DNA from: Allobosea caraganae
GTDB lineage: Bacteria; Pseudomonadota; Alphaproteobacteria; Rhizobiales; Beijerinckiaceae
Length of the DNA: 64,000 bases
Reading direction: 5' to 3'
Assembly: GCF_003351345.1 (NCBI RefSeq)
Contig: NZ_QQTO01000012.1
Span: 186,001-250,000 of the forward strand
Shown: in pieces, positions 26,683-36,246 of the stretch
How positions within the stretch are numbered: the first letter of the stretch is position 1
Layout of the letters: every line of letters begins with the position of its first letter
Position numbers and translations under genes: made by a program
The notes under the pieces: generated by a model
Told to the model about the DNA's origin: nothing
The model's input: the letters and a program-made list of their open reading frames with translations, nothing else
Database searches by the model: none

Positions 26683-27507
26683 ATGCAGCCCGACTACGAA
26701 ACCGAGTACAATAACCGCGCCCGGGTGCCGGAGCATCCCGGCATCATCGCCGGCTGGGCGGCCGACGCGGCGGCCTATCGCGCCAGCGCCTTCTGCGAGC
26801 TCGGCATCTCCTACGGCCCGAGCGCGCGGCAATATTACGACCTGTTCAAGCCGCAGGTCACGAAGGGTGACGCTCTGGTCCTGCTCATCCATGGCGGCTA
26901 CTGGCAAGCGCTCGATCCCTCCTTCGGCTCGCATTGGGCGCGCGGCGCCAATCTGCGCGGCGTGCCGGTCGCGGTCGCCGGCTATGACCTCTGCCCGCAG
27001 GTCGAGCTCGGCCACATCGTCTGGGAGATGCAGCAGGCGGCCGCGGCGTTGTGGCGGCAATACAACCTGCCGATCGTCGCAGCCGGGCATTCCGCCGGCG
27101 GCCAGCTCGCCGCCTGCCTGCTCGCGACCGACTGGAAGAACGTCGATCCCGACCTGCCCGACCAGCTGGTACGGGCGGCCTATGGCATCTCCGGCCTCTA
27201 CAACCTGAAGCCTCTGACCGAGACCAGCCTGAACAAGGCGCTCGGCCTGACCATGGAATCGGCCGAGCGCGAGAGCCCGCTGTTCTGGCCGGCGCCATCG
27301 GGGCTGACGATGGACGCCGTCGTCGGCGGCGCCGAGAGCGACGAGTACCTGAAGCAGAGCCGCCGCCTCACCGATGTCTGGGGGCTGGAGGGCGTCAGGA
27401 CGCGCTACGAGGAGATCGACGGCGCCAACCACTTCACCGTGCTCGCCGGCCTGCCCGATCCCGAGAGTGCGATGAGCCGGCGCCTCGCCGAACTCGCAGG
27501 CGCTTGA
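26683..27507 (+). CDS. alpha/beta hydrolase, arylformamidase/esterase-like
   Basis: A 274-residue alpha/beta hydrolase with HGGYW at 70-74 as oxyanion motif, nucleophile S137 in GHSAGG, and late GANHFTV with the catalytic histidine. The HGGxW motif is typical of kynurenine-formamidase-like and BD-FAE-type esterases. No tryptophan-catabolism neighbours are present, so the substrate is open. The ATG at 26683 is the first in frame that leaves no extra N-terminal extension. Divergent from asparaginase. Confidence 0.85.
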   Translation: MQPDYETEYNNRARVPEHPGIIAGWAADAAAYRASAFCELGISYGPSARQYYDLFKPQVTKGDALVLLIHGGYWQALDPSFGSHWARGANLRGVPVAVAGYDLCPQVELGHIVWEMQQAAAALWRQYNLPIVAAGHSAGGQLAACLLATDWKNVDPDLPDQLVRAAYGISGLYNLKPLTETSLNKALGLTMESAERESPLFWPAPSGLTMDAVVGGAESDEYLKQSRRLTDVWGLEGVRTRYEEIDGANHFTVLAGLPDPESAMSRRLAELAGA

Positions 27508-27557
27508 TCTTCCCGCCGGAGCCTCTATCCAAGGGCGCAGGATATTCGGAGCGCGCG

Positions 27558-27794
27558 ATGCAGACCTTCTTCGTCGAGATCAAATGCAAGCTCGGCAAGA
27601 CCTATGAGGTCGCCAGCGAACTCGCCGACCGCGAGATCGCCTCGGAAATCTACTCGACCGCCGGCAATTACGACATCCTGGCCAAGTTCCATGTCGCGGC
27701 CGACGTCGATATCGGCCATTTCGTCGCGCAGAAGGTGCAGTCGATCCCCGAGATCGCCGACACGCACACGATCATCACGTTCAAGGCGTTCTGA
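27558..27794 (+). CDS. stand-alone RAM-domain Lrp/AsnC protein
   Basis: A 78-residue protein consisting only of the RAM (ligand-binding) domain of Lrp/AsnC regulators: TFFVEIKCKLGKTYEVASEL ... YSTAGNYDILAKFHVAADVD ... THTIITFKAF. There is no helix-turn-helix. Such proteins are thought to bind amino acids or mix with full-length Lrp proteins. It follows the hydrolase by 50 bases. Confidence 0.88.
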   Translation: MQTFFVEIKCKLGKTYEVASELADREIASEIYSTAGNYDILAKFHVAADVDIGHFVAQKVQSIPEIADTHTIITFKAF

Positions 27795-27833
27795 ACAGGC
27801 GCCAACCCAAGACAGCCGGCAAGGGACCGTTGC

Positions 27834-28193
27834 TCAAGCCGCGGCCAGGTCGAGTTCGGCCGAAATCCGGCTCCAGGGCACGCTGATGAGGCCAGCCTGG
27901 TCGCGCTCGATCAGCCCAGCCTCGATGAGCGCCGTCACGTCCGAATGGACGGCCTTGTAGTCGCGGCCGAGGGCAGCCGCGAGCGCGCGGATCGAGCTCG
28001 CTCCGCGCTGCCGCAAGCTCCGCAGCAACGCCCAGCGGTTGTGGGTCATCGTCCTGAGTAGCAGGTCGAGCCCATCGAAGCTCAGATGAGCCTCGCTCAG
28101 CTCGCGCTCGCCGGCATCGAGGCGCCGCGCCAGATCGGCTGCGCGGCGAAAGAACTCACCGGTGTCTTCGACATGGATCTTCAGCTCACGCAT
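27834..28193 (-). CDS. TumA-type antitoxin / HVO_A0114-like DNA-binding protein
   Basis: A 119-residue protein with a C-terminal winged helix-turn-helix (RGASSIRALAAALGRDYKAVHSDVTALIEAGLIERDQ) and LDLLLRTMTHNRWALLRSL, the signature of the HVO_A0114 family. It follows the TumE-like gene with an eight-base overlap (start ATG 28193, GAGGGAG upstream). Expected to be the antitoxin and autorepressor. Confidence 0.82.
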   Translation of the reverse strand: MRELKIHVEDTGEFFRRAADLARRLDAGERELSEAHLSFDGLDLLLRTMTHNRWALLRSLRQRGASSIRALAAALGRDYKAVHSDVTALIEAGLIERDQAGLISVPWSRISAELDLAAA

Positions 28194-28476
28194 CGCCGCC
28201 ACGCTCCCTCGCCACGTCCCGCTCGAAATCGGCGATCAGCTTTTCCATGCTGACGAACCGGTAGGGCTCCTCGCGCTCGCGCAGGTGCCGATGATCGCCT
28301 TTGCCTGCCTCGTTGTCATAGGCAACGATGCGCTCGCCGGGCCTCCCGTAGAACAGCGAGTATTTCAGCCCGTGAGGCCGCTCGACGGTTGCCCCGGGAA
28401 GCCGCCAGACACGCATTTCGATAATGCTGCCATCGGCGAGGATCCGCTTGAGTCTCACCAATGGCGCCGCAGACAT
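28186..28476 (-). CDS. TumE-family toxin (DUF6516)
   Basis: A 96-residue protein. The core IEMRVWRLPGATVERPHGLKYSLFYGRPGERIVAYDNEAGKGDHRH has the HxLKYxLxYxxxGxRxVxYDNExGKGDHRH pattern I know from TumE/DUF6516 toxins, an RNase candidate through its conserved YDNE and GDHRH. It overlaps the downstream antitoxin gene. Toxin-first order. Confidence 0.82.
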   Translation of the reverse strand: MSAAPLVRLKRILADGSIIEMRVWRLPGATVERPHGLKYSLFYGRPGERIVAYDNEAGKGDHRHLREREEPYRFVSMEKLIADFERDVARERGGDA

Positions 28477-28678
28477 ATGTTCTCTCTAACATAGATCGAG
28501 CGCTCGTACCACCCAGACTTCAGCAAGCCAACCGCCCCAATGCTCAGCACTGCCAGCCGGCGAGCAGCATGCGCACCAAGGAATTGTTCCGTCACGGAAG
28601 CTTGACGAGCCCCCCCTTTCCGCGCGACCTCGCTTGCCGGAAGAGCGCGCGAGCGCCACGGAGTCGGGGAAGCCAGCA

Positions 28679-30973
28679 ATGAAAAGCACGTTGTCGTCGG
28701 ATCTGCGCTCGGGCGCGCTGGTCTATCACCGCACCCCCCGCCCCGGTAAGATCGAGATCCAGGCCACCAAGCCGCTCGGCAACCAGCGCGACCTCGCGCT
28801 CGCCTATTCGCCCGGCGTCGCCGCCGCCTGCGAGGCGATCGTCGACGACCCGTCCGAGGCGGCCGAGCTGACCGCGCGCCAGAACCTCGTCGCCGTCATC
28901 ACCAACGGCACCGCCGTGCTCGGGCTCGGCGACATCGGCCCGCTCGCCTCGAAGCCGGTGATGGAGGGCAAGGCCGTCCTCTTCAAGAAATTCGCCGGGA
29001 TCGACTGCTTCGACATCGAGGTCGACCAGAAGAACATCGAGAAATTCGTCGAGGTCGTCGCCGCGCTCGAGCCGACCTTCGGCGGCATCAACCTCGAGGA
29101 CATCAAGGGCCCGGAATGCTTCGAGATCGAGGAGCAGCTCAAGGCCCGGATGAACATCCCGGTCTTCCATGACGACCAGCACGGCACCGCGATCATCGTC
29201 AGCGCCGCGATCCTGAACGGGCTCGACCTTGCCGGAAAGAAGATCGGCGAGGTCAAGATCGTCGTCTCCGGCGCCGGCGCCGCCGCGCTCGCCTGCCTCA
29301 ACCTGCTGGTCGAGCTCGGCGTCAACCGCGGCAACATCTGGGTCACCGACATCGAGGGCGTGGTCTACAAGGGCCGCACCGCCCTGATGGACCGCTGGAA
29401 GGAGGCCTTCGCGCAGGAGACGCAGGCGCGCACGCTGAACGACGTCATCGACGGCGCCGACATCTTCCTCGGCCTCTCCGCCGCCGGCGTGCTGAAGCCC
29501 GAGATGGCCAAGCGCATGGGGCCGAAGCCGCTGATCATGGCGCTCGCCAACCCCAACCCCGAGATCACGCCGGAGGATGCGCTGGCGGCGCGGCCGGACG
29601 CGATGATCTGCACCGGGCGCTCCGACTATCCGAACCAGGTCAACAACGTCCTGTGCTTCCCCTACATCTTCCGCGGCGCGCTCGACGTGCAGGCGACGAC
29701 GATCAACGAGGCGATGAAGCTCGCCGCCGTCCGCGCCATCGCGGCGCTGGCGCGCGAGGCGACCTCCGACATCGCGGCACGCGCCTATGGCGGGGAATCC
29801 ACGACATTCGGGGCGACCTCGCTGATCCCGAACCCGTTCGACCCGCGCCTGATCCTGCGCATCGCGCCGGCCGTCGCCGAAGCGGCGATGCTGACCGGCG
29901 TCGCGCGCAAGCCGCTGATCGACGTCGAGGCCTATCGCGAGAACCTGTCGCGCTTCGTCTTCCGCTCCGGCTTCATCATGAAGCCGCTCTTCGCCCAGGC
30001 GAAGGCCGACCCCAAGCGCGTGATCTACGCCGAGGGCGAGGATGAGCGCGTGCTGCGCGCGGCCCAGGTCGCGCTCGAAGAGGGCCTGGCGGTGCCGATC
30101 CTGATCGGCCGCCCGAGCGTGATCGAGAGCCGGGTCAAACGCTTCGGCCTGACGATCCGGCCGGGCGTCGACTGCGAGCTGATCAACCCCGAGGACGACC
30201 CGCGCTACCGCGACTACGTCCAGACCTATCTCGAGATCGCCGGGCGGCGCGGCGTCACGCCCGAGGCGGCGCGCTCGCTGGTACGCACCAACAACACCGT
30301 GATCGCGGCGCTGGCCCTGGCGCGCGGCGAGGCCGACGCGATGATCACCGGGCTCGAAGGCCGCTTCATGTCCCGCCTCAGGCACATCAAGGACATCATC
30401 GGCCTCGAGCCCGGCGTACGCGACATCTCGGCGATGACGCTGATCATCACCAACAAGGGCGCCTTCTTCCTCGCCGACACGCATGTGAAGCACGATCCGA
30501 CGGCCGAGGAGATCGCCGACATGACCGTGCTGGCGGCGAGCCACGTCGCGCGCTTCGGCATCGAGCCCAAGATCGCGCTGCTCTCGCATTCCGATTTCGG
30601 CGCGGCCGACACGCCCTCCGCGCTGAAGATGCGCAAGGCGGCCTGCCTGATCCAGGAGCGCGCGCCCGAACTCGAATGCGACGGCGAGATGGAGGCCGAC
30701 ACCGCGCTGGTCGAGATGATCCGCGAGCGCGTGCTGCCGTCGTCGCGCCTCAAGGGCGTGGCGAACGTGCTGATCTTCCCGAACCTCGACGCCGCCAACA
30801 TCGCCTACCAGTTCGCCAAGGTGCTGGCCGACGCGCTGCCGGTCGGGCCGATCCTGATCGGCGCCGCCAAGCCCGCCCATATCCTCACCGGCAACGTCAC
30901 GGCGCGCGGCGTGGTCAACATGACGGCGGTCGCGGTGGTCGAGGCGCAGGAGCGCGCGGCGAAGAAGGCCTAG
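28679..30973 (+). CDS. maeB: NADP-type malic enzyme with phosphotransacetylase domain
   Basis: A 764-residue fusion. The N-terminal malic enzyme (about 1-430) contains [12 protein letters not shown], the metal/malate segment [10 protein letters not shown] and the Rossmann GAGAAALAC. The C-terminal part (about 440-764) is a phosphotransacetylase-like domain typical of Rhizobium/E. coli MaeB. It converts malate to pyruvate with CO2 release. The start is ATG 28679, about 200 bp downstream of the divergent TumE gene. Probably NADP-dependent from the family. Confidence 0.93.
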   Translation: MKSTLSSDLRSGALVYHRTPRPGKIEIQATKPLGNQRDLALAYSPGVAAACEAIVDDPSEAAELTARQNLVAVITNGTAVLGLGDIGPLASKPVMEGKAVLFKKFAGIDCFDIEVDQKNIEKFVEVVAALEPTFGGINLEDIKGPECFEIEEQLKARMNIPVFHDDQHGTAIIVSAAILNGLDLAGKKIGEVKIVVSGAGAAALACLNLLVELGVNRGNIWVTDIEGVVYKGRTALMDRWKEAFAQETQARTLNDVIDGADIFLGLSAAGVLKPEMAKRMGPKPLIMALANPNPEITPEDALAARPDAMICTGRSDYPNQVNNVLCFPYIFRGALDVQATTINEAMKLAAVRAIAALAREATSDIAARAYGGESTTFGATSLIPNPFDPRLILRIAPAVAEAAMLTGVARKPLIDVEAYRENLSRFVFRSGFIMKPLFAQAKADPKRVIYAEGEDERVLRAAQVALEEGLAVPILIGRPSVIESRVKRFGLTIRPGVDCELINPEDDPRYRDYVQTYLEIAGRRGVTPEAARSLVRTNNTVIAALALARGEADAMITGLEGRFMSRLRHIKDIIGLEPGVRDISAMTLIITNKGAFFLADTHVKHDPTAEEIADMTVLAASHVARFGIEPKIALLSHSDFGAADTPSALKMRKAACLIQERAPELECDGEMEADTALVEMIRERVLPSSRLKGVANVLIFPNLDAANIAYQFAKVLADALPVGPILIGAAKPAHILTGNVTARGVVNMTAVAVVEAQERAAKKA

Positions 30974-30999
30974 CACCCGCGAGATTGCGACGCCGATTT

Positions 31000-31034
31000 G
31001 CCTGCGCGGCCTTGCCCTTGGGGCACGCGCAGGC
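31000..31034. terminator. hairpin after maeB
   Basis: Arms GCCTGCGCG / CGCGCAGGC enclose a 17-base loop, 27 bases after the maeB stop and followed by CAAAAG. Candidate terminator; no clear T-tract. Confidence 0.35.
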
Positions 31035-31078
31035 CAAAAGCAGCGGCAAGCGTCCGTGACGCGCAAGGGGAGAAGGAC

Positions 31079-32203
31079 ATGCTTGCCGCCCTGCGGCTCG
31101 TTGCGAGGTCGGCCGGCCTCTGCTTCGTCATCCTTGGCCTCGTCACCCTCGGCGCCGGCCTCGCCGCCGCGCAGGAGCCGTTGCGGCAGGAGGACACCTT
31201 CCTCCGCATCAGGCTCGACCAGCGCGACGTCCGGCTGGAGGCGCTGATCGTCAGGCCCGAGGGCGCGCAGGGACGCCTGCCGCTGGTCCTGATCACCCAC
31301 GGGAAATCGTCGAGCAGCATCAGCATGGGCGACCTGCGGGCGTCGAGCTATGCCACGGTGGCGCGCGACTTCGCCCGCCGCGGCTGGCTCGCGGCGGTGG
31401 TGATGCGGCGTGGCTTCGGCCAGTCCGACGGGCCCTACCCGTCCTCGACCTCCTGCGCGAACCTCAACCTCGCGCCGGTGTTCAACTCCGACGCCGACGA
31501 GCTCGAAGCGGCGCTCCAGGCCCTGCAGAAGCGCGACGACGTCGACCCGGCCCGCGCCATCGCCATCGGCGAATCCGCCGGCGGGGCGGCCGTGCTGGCG
31601 CTCGCCAGGAAGAAGCCGCCCGGGCTGCGCGGCATCATCAACATCGCCGGCGGCCTCAGCATCGACAATTGCGTCGACAAGAGCCGCGACGCGCTCGTCG
31701 AGGTGGTGAAGGGTTTCCAGCAGCCGGGCGCGGCGCCGCAGCTCTGGATCTACGCCAGGAACGACGAGCTGTTTCCGCCCGGCCTTGTCGACCGCATGCG
31801 CAGCGCGGCGCTGGACGCGGGCGGCAATGTCCGGTTCGTCGAGCTGCCGGAGACCAAGCCGCGCGGCCATCTGATCTTCCGCCATAGCCAGGCTCGCCTG
31901 GCCTGGCTGCGCGAGATGGACGCCTCGCTGCGGGCCTGGCAATTGCCGACCTGGTCTCCGGCGCAAGCGCGCCAGCATTTCGCCAAGCTTGGGTTGACCA
32001 CGCGCGCCGACGTATTCGAGCGCTATTTCGCCGCGCCCGGCGAGAAGGCGATGGCGCTCAGCCGCTCGAACAAGCAATTCCGCTTCTGGTATGGCGCCGA
32101 CACGCTCGACCGCGCCAGGACGGGCGCCCTGAGCGATTGCGGCAAAACCTGGCGGGACTGCGTCGTCGCCTTCGAGAACGACCGGCTGGTGCTGCCCGAG
32201 TGA
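31079..32203 (+). CDS. secreted alpha/beta hydrolase (dienelactone hydrolase-like)
   Basis: About 374 residues. A signal peptide ends AGLAAA, then a hydrolase core: LVLITHGKSSS, nucleophile in GESAGG, acid in YARNDELFPP and histidine in RGHLIF. The ATG at 31079 follows AAGGGGAGAAGG. It is probably periplasmic. It follows maeB by about 100 bp but no substrate link is evident. Confidence 0.82.
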   Translation: MLAALRLVARSAGLCFVILGLVTLGAGLAAAQEPLRQEDTFLRIRLDQRDVRLEALIVRPEGAQGRLPLVLITHGKSSSSISMGDLRASSYATVARDFARRGWLAAVVMRRGFGQSDGPYPSSTSCANLNLAPVFNSDADELEAALQALQKRDDVDPARAIAIGESAGGAAVLALARKKPPGLRGIINIAGGLSIDNCVDKSRDALVEVVKGFQQPGAAPQLWIYARNDELFPPGLVDRMRSAALDAGGNVRFVELPETKPRGHLIFRHSQARLAWLREMDASLRAWQLPTWSPAQARQHFAKLGLTTRADVFERYFAAPGEKAMALSRSNKQFRFWYGADTLDRARTGALSDCGKTWRDCVVAFENDRLVLPE

Positions 32204-32374
32204 GGCAATCTCCGGTTGAGGCGCCGGCATTGCAGGTTGAACACCAGCCGCAAGACTATACAGGCTAGTTTTCCCTCCCGAGCTTTCAGCCTTGGCAGGC
32301 GGCGAATCGCGCGCTCTACTCTCCCACGGTCATGTCAGGAACGGGCGGGCCATCTGCCCAAGGGGAGTTTCGCC

Positions 32375-33976
32375 ATGCTCGCGATCACGCGCCGCGCCGC
32401 GCCCTTGGCGCTGGCAGCCCTGCTCGCCCTCGCGACGGCGACCTCGGCCTTCGCCGAGATCGTGTTCAACCGCGGCAATGACTCCGACCCGGAGACGCTC
32501 GACCCGCACAAGACCTCGACCGTCTCGGAGGCGCATCTGCTGCGCGACCTGTTCGAGGGCCTCGTCATCCACGACATGAAGGGCGAGGTCGTGCCCGGCG
32601 TCGCCGAGAGCTGGACGATGAGCCCGGACGGCAAGACCTATACGTTCAAGCTGCGCGCCAACGCCAAATGGTCGAATGGCGACCCGGTCCTCGCCTCGGA
32701 CTTCGTCTTTTCGCTGCGGCGGATGATCAATCCGGAGACCGGCGCGAAATACGCCAACATCCTCTATCCCGTCCTCAACGCCGAGAAGATCAACAAGGCG
32801 GCCGACAACAAGCGGCTGGAGGACCTCGGCGTCTCGGCAATCGACGAGCGCACCGTCGAGATCAAGCTGGAGCGGCCGACGCCGTATTTCCTTGAGCTGC
32901 TGACGCACCAGACCGGCCTGCCGGTGCACCCGGCCTCGGTGCAGAAATTCGGCAGCGAGTTCATCAAGCCGGAGAACTGGGTCTCGAACGGCGCCTATGT
33001 GCTGAAGGAGTTCGTGCCGAACTCGCACATCAAGCTGGCGAAGAGCCCGGCCTTCCACGACGCCGCCAACGTCAAGATCGACACGGTGATCTACTACCCG
33101 ACGCCCGATCTCGCCTCGGCCGTGCGCCGCTTCCAGGCCGGCGAGCTGCACATGACGAGCGACATCCCGGCCGACCAGGTCAAGCAGCTGCGCGAAAAGT
33201 TCGGCGACCAGGTCAAGGTCGCGCCCTATCTCGGCACCTATTTCCTGATCATCAACTCGTCGAAGAAGCCCTTCGACGACATCCGCGTGCGCCAGGCGCT
33301 CTCGATGGTGATCGACCGCGAATTCCTGGCCGACGAAATCTGGGGTGGCACGATGCTGCCGGCCTATGGCGTGATCCCGCCCAATATCGGCAATTACGGC
33401 ATGGCGGCGGAAGCCGATTTCAAGAACGCCTCGCCGCTGGAGCGCGAGGACAGGGCGAAGCAGCTGCTGGCCGATGCCGGCTTCGGCCCGGGCGTGCCGC
33501 TCAGGGTCCAACTGCGCTACAACACCACCGACAATAACCGCCGCACCGTGATCGCCATCGCCGAGCAGTGGAAGGCGATCGGCGTCGAGACCAGCTTCAT
33601 CAACACCGACGGCAAGACGCATTTCGCCTTCCTGCGCGACGGCGGCGATTTCGACATCGCGCGCTACGGCTGGATCGGCGATTATTCCGACCCGCAGAAC
33701 TTCCTCTTCCTGTTCCAGAGCGACAATACCGGCTTCAACTCCGGCAAGTACAACAACCCGACCTTCGATGCGCTGATGCGGCAGGCGGCCGACGAGGTCG
33801 ACCTCGCCAAGCGCGCCGCGATCCTGCGCGAGGCCGACAGCATCCTCGCCATCGAGGTGCCATGGATCCCGCTGATGTTCTATTCCTCGAAGAACCTGGT
33901 CTCGCCGAAGCTGGTCGGCTTCCAGCAGAACCTGCGCGGCGCGCTGCCGACGCGGTTCCTGAGCCTGAAGCCATAG
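32375..33976 (+). CDS. oligopeptide ABC transporter substrate-binding protein
   Basis: A 533-residue periplasmic binding protein of the OppA/DppA (SBP_bac_5) class. The signal peptide ends TSAFAE, followed by NRGNDSDPETLDPHKTS and the hallmark YTFKLRANAKWSNGDP. Start ATG 32375 behind AAGGGGAG. First gene of a four-gene importer with two permeases and a fused double ATPase, followed by a D-amino-acid aminotransferase. It may import peptides such as murein peptides. Confidence 0.9.
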   Translation: MLAITRRAAPLALAALLALATATSAFAEIVFNRGNDSDPETLDPHKTSTVSEAHLLRDLFEGLVIHDMKGEVVPGVAESWTMSPDGKTYTFKLRANAKWSNGDPVLASDFVFSLRRMINPETGAKYANILYPVLNAEKINKAADNKRLEDLGVSAIDERTVEIKLERPTPYFLELLTHQTGLPVHPASVQKFGSEFIKPENWVSNGAYVLKEFVPNSHIKLAKSPAFHDAANVKIDTVIYYPTPDLASAVRRFQAGELHMTSDIPADQVKQLREKFGDQVKVAPYLGTYFLIINSSKKPFDDIRVRQALSMVIDREFLADEIWGGTMLPAYGVIPPNIGNYGMAAEADFKNASPLEREDRAKQLLADAGFGPGVPLRVQLRYNTTDNNRRTVIAIAEQWKAIGVETSFINTDGKTHFAFLRDGGDFDIARYGWIGDYSDPQNFLFLFQSDNTGFNSGKYNNPTFDALMRQAADEVDLAKRAAILREADSILAIEVPWIPLMFYSSKNLVSPKLVGFQQNLRGALPTRFLSLKP

Positions 33977-33993
33977 CCATCACCGCGCCGCCC

Positions 33994-34087
33994 TCCCGGC
34001 CGGAGTGAAGCGCAGTGCCGGGATCCATCGTAGAATGCATCGCCCTGCGATGGATTCCGGGTTGCCCTTCGGCCGCCCGGGATGACG
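33994..34087. repeat. palindromic repeat family E (CGTCATCCCGGG type)
   Basis: An inverted repeat between the binding protein and the permease. Arms TCCCGG...CCGGGATGACG enclose a second pair GGATCCATCG / CGATGGATTCC. Lies 18 bases after the binding-protein stop and could attenuate transcription into the permeases. Confidence 0.7.
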
Positions 34088-34107
34088 CGCGAGGGTGAGA
34101 GAACCCC

Positions 34108-35028
34108 ATGCTTCCCTTCATCCTCCGCCGCCTGCTGACCGCGATCCCGACGCTGCTCGTGGTGGTGACGTTGTCGTTCTTCCTGATGCGCGTCGCACCG
34201 GGCGGGCCGTTCGACCTCGAGCAGCCGCTGGAGGCCAAGGTGATGGCGAACCTGCGCCGCATCTACCAGCTCGACCAGCCGCTCTACACGCAATACCTGA
34301 CCTATCTCGGCGCGCTGCTCCGCGGCGATTTCGGCCCGTCCTTCTACTTCCGCGACTTCACCATCGCCGAGCTGTTCAGGCAGGGCCTGCCGGTCTCGAT
34401 GCGGCTCGGCGCCTCGGCGCTGCTGCTGGCGCTCGCCATCGGCGGGCCGCTCGGCGTGCTCGCCGCCTTCCGCCAGAACCAGGGCGCCGACTATGCCGTG
34501 ATGGGCTTCGCCACGGCCGGCATCACCATCCCGAATTTCGTCGTGGCGCCGGTGCTGCAGATCGTCTTCGGCCTGACGCTGGCCTGGCTCCCCGTCGCCG
34601 GCTGGAACGATGGCGCGGTGCGCAACACCATCCTGCCGATCGTGACGCTGGCCCTGCCGCAGATCGCCGTGATCGCGCGGATGACGCGGGCCTCGATGAT
34701 CGAGACCTTGCGCGCCAACCATATCCGCACCTTGCGGGCGCAGGGGCTCCCGGCCACGACCATCGCACTGCACGCGCTGCGCGGCGCAGCCCTGCCGGTC
34801 GTGTCCTATCTCGGGCCGGCGGCGGCGGCGCTGCTGACCGGCTCGGTCGTGGTCGAGAACATCTTCGCCATTCCCGGCATCGGCCGCTATTTCGTCGAGG
34901 GCGCGCTCAACCGCGACTACACGCTGGTGATGGGCACGGTCGTCGTGGTCGCGATCTTCGTGCTCGCCTTCAACCTGGTCGTCGACCTCATCTATGCGCT
35001 GCTCGACCCGCGCGTCAGGCTGGGCTGA
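34108..35028 (+). CDS. peptide ABC transporter permease, OppB type
   Basis: A 306-residue membrane permease with an N-terminal transmembrane helix, a short periplasmic loop and five further helices, and the EAA-like segment RAQGLPATTIALHALRGAALPVV. Matches OppB/DppB. Ends four bases before the next gene. Confidence 0.92.
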   Translation: MLPFILRRLLTAIPTLLVVVTLSFFLMRVAPGGPFDLEQPLEAKVMANLRRIYQLDQPLYTQYLTYLGALLRGDFGPSFYFRDFTIAELFRQGLPVSMRLGASALLLALAIGGPLGVLAAFRQNQGADYAVMGFATAGITIPNFVVAPVLQIVFGLTLAWLPVAGWNDGAVRNTILPIVTLALPQIAVIARMTRASMIETLRANHIRTLRAQGLPATTIALHALRGAALPVVSYLGPAAAALLTGSVVVENIFAIPGIGRYFVEGALNRDYTLVMGTVVVVAIFVLAFNLVVDLIYALLDPRVRLG

Positions 35029-35031
35029 GCG

Positions 35032-36153
35032 ATGAGCGACCAGGCCCTCGCCTCCCCGCCCATTGCCGGCCGCTCACTCTGGCAGGACGCAGCCACGAGG
35101 CTGCAGCGCAACCGCGCGGCGATGGCGAGCCTGATCGTGCTCGGCCTGATCGCGCTCGCCTGCCTGATCGGGCCGTGGCTGACCGGCCATGCCTATGACC
35201 ACGCCTATCAGGACTATGTCCGCACGCCGGCGAGCTTCGAGAGCCGCCCGACGGCTGAGGCCATCCCGGCCGCCGTCCAGCGCGTCGCAGCCCGCATTCG
35301 CGCGACGCCAAGCGATATTGCGGTCAATGGCGACACCGTGCGGCTGACCCTGTCCGCGCCGCGGCCGATCGACCAGCGCCTGCTGGTCTATTTCGATCGC
35401 TCCGACATGTTCGGCACACCCAAAATTCTCGCCACCGCCGAGGACGGCCGCAGGCTTTCGCTGGAGGTCCCGGTCGAGCACCTTCGCTTCCTGTTCGGTA
35501 CCGACGGCAATGGCCGCGACCTGCTCACCCGCACCCTGATCGCGGGCCGCGTCTCGCTCGCCATCGGCCTGCTCGCGACCGGGGTCGCGCTCGTCATCGG
35601 CGTCGTCTACGGCGCGGCGGCGGGCTATCTCGGCGGACGTATCGACATGCTGATGATGCGCATCGTCGACGTACTCTACGCCCTGCCCTTCATCTTCTTC
35701 GTCATCCTGCTCGTCGTGTTCTTCGGCCGGAACTTCGTCCTGATGTTTTTGGCCGTGGGCGCGATCGAATGGCTCGACATGGCCCGCATCGTCCGCGGCC
35801 AGACGCTCTCGATCAAGCGGCAGGACTACGTGCTGGCGGCCGAGGCGCTCGGCGTCCCGACGCGGGACATCCTCACGCGCCACATCATCCCCAACACGCT
35901 CGGGCCGGTGATCATCTATGTCACGCTGCTGGTGCCCAAGGTCATCCTGCTGGAGAGCTTCCTGTCCTTCCTCGGGCTCGGCGTGCAGGAGCCGATGACG
36001 AGCTGGGGCGTGCTGATCTCGGACGGGGCGAGAGCCATTGAGGGCGCAGCGTGGATGCTGGCCTTTCCGGCTGCTTTCCTGGTGACGACGCTGTTTGCGC
36101 TGAATTTTTTGGGCGACGGCCTGCGCGATGCGCTCGATCCAAGGGATCGCTGA
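35032..36153 (+). CDS. peptide ABC transporter permease, OppC type, with enlarged periplasmic loop
   Basis: A 373-residue permease of the OppC/DppC class. After the first membrane segment there is an unusually long soluble insert (about residues 55-155, including TVRLTLSAPRPIDQRLLVYFDR) before the canonical LFGTDGNGRDLLTRTLIAGRVSLAIG and the EAA loop (AAEALGVPTRDILTRHIIPNT). Standard OppC lacks much of this insert. It may contact the binding protein. Confidence 0.9.
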   Translation: MSDQALASPPIAGRSLWQDAATRLQRNRAAMASLIVLGLIALACLIGPWLTGHAYDHAYQDYVRTPASFESRPTAEAIPAAVQRVAARIRATPSDIAVNGDTVRLTLSAPRPIDQRLLVYFDRSDMFGTPKILATAEDGRRLSLEVPVEHLRFLFGTDGNGRDLLTRTLIAGRVSLAIGLLATGVALVIGVVYGAAAGYLGGRIDMLMMRIVDVLYALPFIFFVILLVVFFGRNFVLMFLAVGAIEWLDMARIVRGQTLSIKRQDYVLAAEALGVPTRDILTRHIIPNTLGPVIIYVTLLVPKVILLESFLSFLGLGVQEPMTSWGVLISDGARAIEGAAWMLAFPAAFLVTTLFALNFLGDGLRDALDPRDR

Positions 36154-36190
36154 GGTGGGAAGCAATCGTATCCGAGAAGGGCGCGGGATC

Positions 36191-36212
36191 CCCTCTCCCG
36201 TGTGGGAGAGGG
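36191..36212. repeat. family D half element
   Basis: A CCCTCTCCCGTGTGGGAGAGGG hairpin core followed by TTCCCCGCGC, between the OppC- and OppDF-type genes. A short, probably degenerate member of the family at 37843-37990 and 51642-51886. Confidence 0.6.
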
Positions 36213-36246
36213 TTCCCCGCGCCTCGGCCTCACAAGGTGGCGTCTG

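Noticed and set aside
31000-31034. RNA thermometer or attenuator after maeB
   Set aside because: A single GC-rich hairpin without T-tract or coding link; listed only as a weak terminator.
28592-32230. Very long open frame (1212 residues) on the minus strand opposite maeB
   Set aside because: It is opposite clear, family-matching genes and is a by-product of high GC. It has no motif, no start context and an Asp/Arg/Leu-rich composition typical of antisense frames.
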